Assembly (NCBI GenBank): GCA_028714615.1
Contig: JAQTMA010000068.1
Location: 1-17,943, forward strand
DNA from: Anaerolineaceae bacterium
GTDB lineage: Bacteria > Chloroflexota > Anaerolineae > Anaerolineales > Anaerolineaceae
DNA length: 17,943 nt
Reading direction: 5' to 3'
The position numbers and the translations under genes are program-made. The notes under the pieces are model-generated. The model worked only from the letters and a program-made list of their open reading frames with translations. It made no database searches and had not been told where the DNA came from. Shown in pieces: positions 7,644 through 13,720 of the stretch; positions within the stretch are counted from its first letter, which is position 1, and each line of letters begins with the position of its first letter.

Positions 7644-9104
7644 ATGACCATCCACTTCGGGACAGACGGCTGGAGAGCCGTGATTTCAGATACGTTCACC
7701 TTCACCAATCTACGCCTGGTGTCGCAAGCCATCGCAGATGCCGTGGCGACAGAAAAATGGAATAACGGCGCGCCCCTCGCCCAGCCGCCGGATGCGCGCA
7801 AGATGGTGGTGGGTTTTGACACGCGCTTTCTGTCGGACCGCTATGCCCAGGAAGCCGCCCGAGTTCTGGCAGCCAATGACTTTACCGTCTACCTGGCCCA
7901 GGCCGACGCGCCAACCCCCGCCATTTCGTGGGCGGTGCGCGAGCTGAACGCCATCGGCGCCATCATGATCACCGCCTCACACAATGCGCCGCGTTATAAC
8001 GGGGTGAAGCTAAAAGCGGCCTACGGCGGTTCTGCTCTCCCCGACCAGTGCCGGAGCGTCGAGGTATACCTGAACGATAATGAAGCCCAGGGGCGCGGCC
8101 CGAACCTGATGGACTACGAAATTGCCCGGCAGCGCGGCTTGATCCAGCGCTTCAATCCCCTGCTGGCCTATAGCACACAACTCCGCCGCCTGATCAACCT
8201 GGATATGATCGCCGAAAACCCGCAACGGGTGGCGGTCGATTCGATGTACGGCGCCGGGCGGGGGATTATCCGCAGCCTGCTGCAGGGAACGGGTTGCGAG
8301 GTGCAAGAGGTGCGCGGTGAAATGAACCCCGGCTTCGGGGGCGTCCATCCGGAACCGATCTCCCGCTACCTGGGCGCCCTGGCCGGCGCCGTCAGCATGG
8401 GCATGGGCAGCTTTGGCCTGGCGACCGACGGCGACGCTGATCGCATCGGTGCGATGGACGAGCGCGGGAATTTCGTTGATCCCCACAAGATCATGGCTCT
8501 GGCGCTGCGCCACCTGGTGGAACAACGCGGTTGGCGGGGGTCGGTGGTACGGACGGTCTCCACCACGCGGATGATCGACCGCCTCGCCCAACGCTACGGC
8601 CTGGAGGTGCACGAGACGCCAGTGGGGTTCAATCACATCGCCGATTACATGCTGAAAGAGGACGTGCTCATCGGCGGCGAGGAATCGGGCGGCATCTCGT
8701 TCAAGGGCCACATCCCCGAAGGCGACGGAGTTTTGATGGGCCTGTTACTGGTCGAAATCGTCTCCTGCTCGGGGAAGACCTTGCACGAGCTGGTCGATGA
8801 CCTGCTGAACGATGTTGGCCCGGCCTTTTACGAGCGCAAAGACCTGCGCCTCAGCCGGCCGGTTTCCAAGGCGGCCATCACCCATCGCCTGCAAGATGAA
8901 GCCCCGGAGGAGATCGGCGGCGAAGCGGTCAGCCAGGTTGCCACCGTGGATGGGGTGAAGTACATCCTGGCCGACGATTCCTGGCTGCTCATTCGCCCTT
9001 CGGGCACCGAACCCGTCTTGCGGGTATATGCCGAAGGTCGTTCGCCGGCGATGATGAAAGCCTTGATGGGTTATGGCGAGCAAGTGGCTGCCACCGTTGT
9101 GTGA
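7644..9104 (+). CDS. Phosphoglucomutase/phosphomannomutase family enzyme
   Basis: This 486-aa alpha-D-phosphohexomutase interconverts 1- and 6-phosphosugars in the cytoplasm, supplying precursors for nucleotide sugars. The N-terminus has FGTDGWRAVI. The catalytic serine loop is ITASHNAPRYNGVK, with phosphoserine at Ser112. The metal-binding loop is TDGDADRIG (Asp262, Asp264, Asp266). The sugar-binding loop is GGEESGGISF (344-353), and the C-terminal phosphate-binding loop is RPSGTEPVLRVY (451-462). All four domains are present. GGAG lies a few bases before the ATG. It follows the DUF389-like gene by 63 nt on the same strand and may share its transcript. Sequence alone does not separate glucose, mannose or glucosamine specificity; the SGG loop agrees with broad PGM/PMM members. 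Confidence 0.94.
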   Translation: MTIHFGTDGWRAVISDTFTFTNLRLVSQAIADAVATEKWNNGAPLAQPPDARKMVVGFDTRFLSDRYAQEAARVLAANDFTVYLAQADAPTPAISWAVRELNAIGAIMITASHNAPRYNGVKLKAAYGGSALPDQCRSVEVYLNDNEAQGRGPNLMDYEIARQRGLIQRFNPLLAYSTQLRRLINLDMIAENPQRVAVDSMYGAGRGIIRSLLQGTGCEVQEVRGEMNPGFGGVHPEPISRYLGALAGAVSMGMGSFGLATDGDADRIGAMDERGNFVDPHKIMALALRHLVEQRGWRGSVVRTVSTTRMIDRLAQRYGLEVHETPVGFNHIADYMLKEDVLIGGEESGGISFKGHIPEGDGVLMGLLLVEIVSCSGKTLHELVDDLLNDVGPAFYERKDLRLSRPVSKAAITHRLQDEAPEEIGGEAVSQVATVDGVKYILADDSWLLIRPSGTEPVLRVYAEGRSPAMMKALMGYGEQVAATVV

Positions 9105-9120
9105 TCCCCGTTGAAATCAT

Positions 9121-9148
9121 AATCGCCCGCGCAATCGCGCGGGCGATT
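9121..9148. terminator. Hairpin between convergent genes, probable bidirectional terminator
   Basis: Bases 9121-9132 and 9137-9148 form a perfect 12-bp inverted repeat (AATCGCCCGCGC and its complement) around a 4-nt loop. It sits between the mutase stop and the stop of the convergent LPTTG-protein gene. The stem is very GC-rich. The flanking T-tract is weak on both strands (TTTATTGATT on +), so termination may be imperfect. Confidence 0.72.
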
Positions 9149-9170
9149 TATTGATTGGCGGTTGAGGAGC

Positions 9171-10133
9171 TTACTTTTCGGTTGCCCGGACGCGGCGTAC
9201 CAGCACGATCACTACCAATAGCGCTAAGGAGAGACCCAGTAAGCCGGGAATGCCGAATTCATCGGCAAAACCGGTAGTGGGCAGAGCCGTAGGTTTGGGG
9301 GCAGTGGTCACGCTAACACCGCTGCCGCTTTGGGTCGCCGTGGAGCTGGCCTGGGTGGGCTGGATTTGGGTTGCCGGGACGCTTGTCTGGGTGGGTTGAG
9401 CCAGGTTTTGGGTTGGAGCCACGCTGGTTTTCGTCGCCTGGGCGACCACCTGGGTCGGTTGGGCTGCTTGCTGCGTCGGCTTGGCAGCTCCCTGCGTCGG
9501 TTGGACGACGACTGTGTGGGTGGGTTGCACAACCACCTGGGTCGGTTGGACTACGTTGGTTTGGGTGGGCTGGAGCACCGCCTGCGTCGGCTGGACGACG
9601 GGCGTGTTGGTGGGCTGCACAATTTCCTGCGTCGCGGAGGCTGCAGGTTGGGTCGGCAGGATGGCGCCATTGGTGGCTGCCTGGGTCAGCAGCGCCGCAA
9701 CCGTGGCTGTGTGTAGCTCCGCTGTAACCGCCGGCGCATTGGTCACCTGAAGCGCGGCGATGGGGGTTTCCGAGGGGATCAGGATGGCTGAGGTTGGCAG
9801 GTCGGAAGTGGGGCGCCGGGTGGCCGAAGGCAATACCTCAGGCGTGCGGGTCGGACCTTTCTGACCTGCGGCCTGCAAGGCTACCTGCTGGGTGAGGGCC
9901 ATCACTGTGGCCGTGTTCTGTGCGTAAATGAGCACGGTCTGGGTGCCTTGCGCGTCGCGCTGCGCATTCATTTGGGGGCGCAAGAAGAAGAGGTAACCGG
10001 CCATTAATGCGAGGGCTAGCAGAAAGATGAGCCCGAGCACAATGATGGCGGCTGTGAAGCCCTGGTTCCCACCTCCGGATGGCGATGACTCTGGGCCAGT
10101 GGATGGGACGTCCAGATTACGATAGTCGTTCAT
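9171..10133 (-). CDS. Membrane protein with QPTQ repeats and an LPXTG-like C-terminal tail
   Basis: This 320-aa protein has a short polar N-terminus, a TM segment (about 27-50), a low-complexity region rich in Thr, Pro, Gln, Ala and Val (93-283), and a C-terminal sorting-signal-like tail: LPTTG (284-288), a hydrophobic stretch (293-312) and the basic end RRVRATEK. Residues 173-258 repeat QPTQ-type units of 7-8 residues. The layout fits an anchored surface stalk, either a two-TM loop or an LPXTG-sorted protein whose first TM acts as an uncleaved signal anchor. No sortase gene is visible. AAGAGG lies 5-6 nt before the ATG. It is the last gene of the minus-strand cluster, 46 nt after the KOW protein gene. 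It has no catalytic domain. Confidence 0.8.
   Translation of the reverse strand: MNDYRNLDVPSTGPESSPSGGGNQGFTAAIIVLGLIFLLALALMAGYLFFLRPQMNAQRDAQGTQTVLIYAQNTATVMALTQQVALQAAGQKGPTRTPEVLPSATRRPTSDLPTSAILIPSETPIAALQVTNAPAVTAELHTATVAALLTQAATNGAILPTQPAASATQEIVQPTNTPVVQPTQAVLQPTQTNVVQPTQVVVQPTHTVVVQPTQGAAKPTQQAAQPTQVVAQATKTSVAPTQNLAQPTQTSVPATQIQPTQASSTATQSGSGVSVTTAPKPTALPTTGFADEFGIPGLLGLSLALLVVIVLVRRVRATEK
9384..9617 (-). repeat. In-gene tandem repeat encoding QPTQ units
   Basis: The DNA repeats in steps of 21-24 bases, and the first part alternates 8- and 7-residue units, giving a 45-bp super-period (QPTNTPVV QPTQAVL, then QPTQTNVV QPTQVVV, then QPTHTVVV QPTQGAA). Units diverge toward the C-terminus (KPTQ, QATK, APTQ). 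The frame is preserved throughout, so the repeat is coding. Confidence 0.75.
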
Positions 10134-10179
10134 GGGTGCCTCTTCTTCTCAGGGGCGAACCCCCGCGGCGAATTTCGCC

Positions 10180-11235
10180 TTACTCGATAACTTCCAGGTT
10201 GATCAACGGGATGATCGCCTTTTCCCCGCTTGTCAGGTGGATTGCGGCAGCCGGGGCGCGGACGCCGCTGGGGTATTGTGACAGGCCGTTGCGCAGGTTG
10301 GCCAGGGTTCCGGTTTGGCCGGCGAAGGCCCCGCGCCGCACGTGGATCGTTTGGCCAGGGGCGAAGCTGGTCGTTTCGGGCGGCGGCGGAACCGGGCTGC
10401 TGGTGGGGAGGGGAATGACCACTTCCGGCCGGATGCCGGTTTGGTGATCCCAGGCGGCGGCGTTTACCGTTACGTCCCGCTGCTCGTTGGTCGTCAGGAT
10501 CGAATAGGCTACCGGGTTGAGGGGTATGCGTCCGAATCCCTCCAACAAAATAATCGGGAAGGGGGCTTGCTGCGCCAGTGGGATCAACTGCGCCGGCATG
10601 CTGGCCAGGATCAAGCCGCGCAGTGGCAGGCCGATCGCGGTTTGCAGCGCTTCCTCCTTCATCAGGATGGCCGCCAGCAACACCGATCCGCGCATACCCA
10701 CGTCCATTTGCTTGGCGGTGAATTCTTCGTCCGGGGCATGCGCCAGCACCACCAACAAGGAATTATCGGTTTTGCCGTTTCCCCACACCCCCTGGATCAA
10801 GGCCCCGGTGGCTTCGATGATGGCGCCGCGATCGGGAATCACCTCGGCGACGACCCCGGGCATCCCGGCGCGCAGCTCGAACGCAGCTCCCTCAATCTCC
10901 ATCAGTAGCTGGCCTTCGCCGACCACCTTGACCACTCCGTTCTCCGGGGCGCGAACTACCCGGTTCAGCAACCCCACCGGGCCGGCCAGGACGTCCCCTT
11001 TGATCACCCGGTCGCCAGTCTTTCGCTGCGCAAGCGTATCGGCTTCCTGCGGGGTGACGCCTAATCCGTAGGCGGTGTCAAATAGCAGGTGGGGATTATG
11101 CGGATGGCATTCCGCCAGCACGTCGCTTGCCAGCACTTTTTGGCCAGCGTGCACCAATACCCGGCCGTTGGCGGGTAGCAGGCGTTCGCGGCGGATGGTC
11201 GTCAGGGGCAGGATGTGGGTAAGCGGCGCTATCAT
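10180..11235 (-). CDS. Barrel-sandwich-hybrid protein with C-terminal KOW motif
   Basis: This is a 351-aa soluble protein of unknown function. Residues 20-120 have lipoyl/biotinyl-like or RnfC/NqrA-like beta features: VLVHAGQKVLASDVLAE, KTGDRVIKGDVLAG and VRAPENGVVKVVGEG. A middle alpha/beta region (about 125-265) includes SLLVVLAHAPDEEF and GLILASMPAQLIPLA. A proline-rich linker (275-288) precedes a KOW-like motif (about 292-318, FAPGQTIHVRRGAFAGQTGTL), as found in NusG- and ribosome-associated proteins. The ATG at 11235 is chosen because residues from an upstream in-frame start overlap the MutL gene and look unstructured. It lies 40 nt after the MutL gene and probably shares its transcript. 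The cofactor is unknown: no lysine in the classic E-x-K-M biotin/lipoyl motif is visible. Confidence 0.7.
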   Translation of the reverse strand: MIAPLTHILPLTTIRRERLLPANGRVLVHAGQKVLASDVLAECHPHNPHLLFDTAYGLGVTPQEADTLAQRKTGDRVIKGDVLAGPVGLLNRVVRAPENGVVKVVGEGQLLMEIEGAAFELRAGMPGVVAEVIPDRGAIIEATGALIQGVWGNGKTDNSLLVVLAHAPDEEFTAKQMDVGMRGSVLLAAILMKEEALQTAIGLPLRGLILASMPAQLIPLAQQAPFPIILLEGFGRIPLNPVAYSILTTNEQRDVTVNAAAWDHQTGIRPEVVIPLPTSSPVPPPPETTSFAPGQTIHVRRGAFAGQTGTLANLRNGLSQYPSGVRAPAAAIHLTSGEKAIIPLINLEVIE

Positions 11236-11275
11236 AGTCAATCCATTCGGGTTGCAAGAAGGATGCCTGGGAGGC

Positions 11276-13024
11276 TCAGCCGCCCAGCGTCCACTGCCAC
11301 TTCTTGAGCAGTTCCTGGCGCCGGGTCTCATCTTCGGGTAAGCGCAACGGCCGGCCCCGCGCGTCGATGACCGCTCCCAGCACGCCGCCGGTTACTTTTA
11401 CTCCTCGCCCGGGGCGCGCCATGCCCAGATCGGTCGGCCCAACCGCCTCCAAATAGAGTTGAGCGCTTTCTCCGCGCGTCAGAGGCAGCATGTGCAGGGA
11501 GCCGTGCTTCACCTCGAGGTTGACTTCATTCTTATCTGCATAGACCAGCCTTGCCCTTAAGATGAGCGCCCCAAAAGGCGCTTCGCTGATGGGCGAGACC
11601 ACTGTTCCCAGGTTGATGAATGCACCCGATTCGAGCACCTGGACGGGCAAGAGCGGGTTAATCGTTGCGGCGACGCCCAGGGCGGCAGTGAGCCCGTTCT
11701 GGTCGAGCACCAGCGTCGTAACCCCCACCGGTTGCAACCCGTCCAGCAGGGTCAGCAGGCTCTGTCCCGCGCTGGGTGATTGGGTGAGCACCGGCCCGGA
11801 GGCGATGATCGGCTCGTAGGGCGGCGTGAGACCCGGGCCAGGATAGACCCCCCTGGCATGCAGGCGGTTGGAGAACCCGCGCACGGCCAGGCGCAGGATG
11901 GCGCGCGCGATAGCCTGGTCGATCGCCTGTTCTTCAGCAGACACCGGCAGGCTGTTTGGATAGGCTTCTTTTTGGTTCAAATAGTTCAGCAGATCGCCTT
12001 CACTCAATGGCGCCGTTAACCATTGGGCGATCTCGGCAGGCGGAATGCAGCGCAGCACCCCGGTGATGCCGGATCCCAGGCCCAGCGGGGATTGCACCAT
12101 CAAGGAGAGCTTGCCGGAAGTAGCAGTGGCCAGCACCGTCGACCGGGCGCCCAGGTCGACCCCCATCACACCCTTGACCGGATCGTAGACCTGGCTAAGA
12201 AAGCGGATGACGCGCCCAAAAGCGAAGGCCGTCGTAGAGGCGTGCCCATCGCACAGGCTGATCAGGTCCGCAATGCCCGCCACGTGGGCAGCGCGGTTCG
12301 CCTGGACCATCTCGTTGAGGCAGGCTTGCGCCGGTCCCAGGTCTTCGTGATCAAAGTCGGGACGAATATTGGCGGTGATGCGGACACTGGTGATCGGCTC
12401 AACCTGGCTGCGCATCTTCTCGGCCAGGTCGGTATTGCCCGCATACAACACCGCCGGGCGCTGATCGGCGGGCATCAGATAGCAGGCCAGCCCGGCAATC
12501 TCCACCAGGTGAGCGACGGAGCGCCCGGCGCCCCCATCCGTTCCGCCTGCGATCACGATGATGTCGGGCCGGGCTTGAATGATCGCATCGATTTGGGCTT
12601 CGGGTTTGCGCCGGTCGTTCAGGCCGATGCTCTCCACCACTCGCGCATAAGTGCTCCCTGCCAGGCGTTGCGCGCTCTCCAGGGACACGTCTGCCAGCAG
12701 CCCGATCGTAACGATGTTGAGCGTTGGCCCCGCCGAGAAGCTGGTCACCACTCCGTCCACCCCAGACCCGTCCGCCTGGGTGGGGATGATCAATTCACCC
12801 TCTTTCCCCAACAGCAACCGTCCGGTAATACGCTGCAGGTTTTCGAGCGATTGCCGTACCCCATCCGTGGTGTTCTTATGGGGGGCGCCAGCCGTGGTGG
12901 GCGCCTGGCCTCCAGCCACAAAATTGAAGTGCCCGTCGGCCACCACGAACAGCAGCGCGCGGGTGTTGGCGGATCCCACGTCGATTGCCAGGAGGGTTTC
13001 AGCTTCCATGTGCGAAGGGTTCAT
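11276..13024 (-). CDS. MutL-family (glutamate mutase L type) ASKHA ATPase
   Basis: This 582-aa protein belongs to the actin/Hsp70-like fold. LLAIDVGSANTRALL (Asp15 to Arg22) is the phosphate-1 loop, GVMGVDLGARSTVLA (286-300) the phosphate-2 loop, and DIIVIAGGTDGGA (154-166) and PIIASGPVL (405-413) are glycine-rich segments of the nucleotide site. Members are named for a gene beside coenzyme-B12 glutamate mutase, with a presumed reactivation or chaperone role. This MutL is unrelated to the mismatch-repair protein of the same name. The C-terminal 110 or so residues (about 470-582) form a beta-rich extension beyond the ATPase core. No B12 mutase subunit is nearby; the flanks are membrane proteins. 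Two ATGs are possible (13024, 13009) and neither has a clear Shine-Dalgarno. It begins 15 nt after the six-TM gene ends. Confidence 0.85.
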   Translation of the reverse strand: MNPSHMEAETLLAIDVGSANTRALLFVVADGHFNFVAGGQAPTTAGAPHKNTTDGVRQSLENLQRITGRLLLGKEGELIIPTQADGSGVDGVVTSFSAGPTLNIVTIGLLADVSLESAQRLAGSTYARVVESIGLNDRRKPEAQIDAIIQARPDIIVIAGGTDGGAGRSVAHLVEIAGLACYLMPADQRPAVLYAGNTDLAEKMRSQVEPITSVRITANIRPDFDHEDLGPAQACLNEMVQANRAAHVAGIADLISLCDGHASTTAFAFGRVIRFLSQVYDPVKGVMGVDLGARSTVLATATSGKLSLMVQSPLGLGSGITGVLRCIPPAEIAQWLTAPLSEGDLLNYLNQKEAYPNSLPVSAEEQAIDQAIARAILRLAVRGFSNRLHARGVYPGPGLTPPYEPIIASGPVLTQSPSAGQSLLTLLDGLQPVGVTTLVLDQNGLTAALGVAATINPLLPVQVLESGAFINLGTVVSPISEAPFGALILRARLVYADKNEVNLEVKHGSLHMLPLTRGESAQLYLEAVGPTDLGMARPGRGVKVTGGVLGAVIDARGRPLRLPEDETRRQELLKKWQWTLGG

Positions 13025-13039
13025 AGCGGTTGGGAGAGC

Positions 13040-13720
13040 CTAGAAGATCGAATTCCAGAGGAAGGACAGGCGCTCGATGAGCGCAGTCAGCGCCGCGGAA
13101 TAGACGCCTGCGAAGAGAGCGCCTAACGTGATGGCGATGAAAACCTGCCCAACGTTGGCGGCGGTTTCGACAAGCGCTCCGCGCTGCGGAAGTTGGTTGA
13201 AGCGGGAGTGGGCGCTGAACTGGAAATAGAGCAGTGTTGCGCCCGTCCCGGCCAGCAGCACGACCCCTTCCAGGATCGCCAGGGCAACCCCGGCGGTCTG
13301 GGCCCGCCCGGAATGCACGTCGAAGGCATTGATCGTGGCCATCGTCTGGGGGAAGAGTGTTCCGAGCACCACGCCGGAGATCATGACAGCCGCGCCCACC
13401 CCCACCAGCAGCGCCACCGGGAGGCTTCCCAGTCCGGCCAGGCGGGGAGACGCTTTGGCCAATAATAACAAGCTGAGCACCAGTGGGACGAGCAATAGCC
13501 CTTTTTCGGTCACCGGCAGATCGGAACGGAAGAAGTTCAGCACCAGCTTCGGCCAGATCACCTGATTGAAGGTGACCAGCAGCACGTAGCCGGCCACGAT
13601 GCCCACGAAGGCGTATGTGGCTCCGCGAAAGAAGGGGTTGTCGCCCACCACCGCGTAACTGAGCACCAGCACAGTCAGGATGAACGCGACGGCCATCCAC
13701 ACCAGGTCTGTCAGATTCAT
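13040..13720 (-). CDS. Six-TM integral membrane protein of unknown function (MutL cluster, second)
   Basis: This 226-aa protein is almost entirely hydrophobic. Predicted TM segments are near residues 6-25, 32-56, 73-90, 99-124, 142-168 and 188-216, and the C-terminus is short (LSFLWNSIF). Between TM4 and TM5 is a conserved-looking loop FPQTMATINAFDVHSGRAQ. I recognise no transporter or enzyme signature. The ATG at 13720 is supported by AGGAAGG upstream and by a 4-nt ATGA overlap with the stop of the zinc-ribbon gene; longer in-frame starts would sit inside that gene. The overlap points to coupled translation, and so to a partner in the same complex as the zinc-ribbon protein. Confidence 0.78.
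   Translation of the reverse strand: MNLTDLVWMAVAFILTVLVLSYAVVGDNPFFRGATYAFVGIVAGYVLLVTFNQVIWPKLVLNFFRSDLPVTEKGLLLVPLVLSLLLLAKASPRLAGLGSLPVALLVGVGAAVMISGVVLGTLFPQTMATINAFDVHSGRAQTAGVALAILEGVVLLAGTGATLLYFQFSAHSRFNQLPQRGALVETAANVGQVFIAITLGALFAGVYSAALTALIERLSFLWNSIF

Noticed and set aside
9384..9617. Regular repeats suggesting a CRISPR array
   Set aside because: Units are 21-24 bases without unique spacers, stay in frame, and encode QPTQ repeats.
10161..10185. GGCGAATTTCGCC palindrome between the KOW and LPTTG-protein genes
   Set aside because: It is short, near the KOW gene's stop, and has no T-tract, so neither terminator nor operator can be supported.
12023..13126. A 367-codon open frame on the + strand opposite the MutL gene
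   Set aside because: The minus strand encodes a clear ASKHA ATPase. The antisense translation is rich in Gln, His, Arg and Gly without domains or a ribosome binding site.
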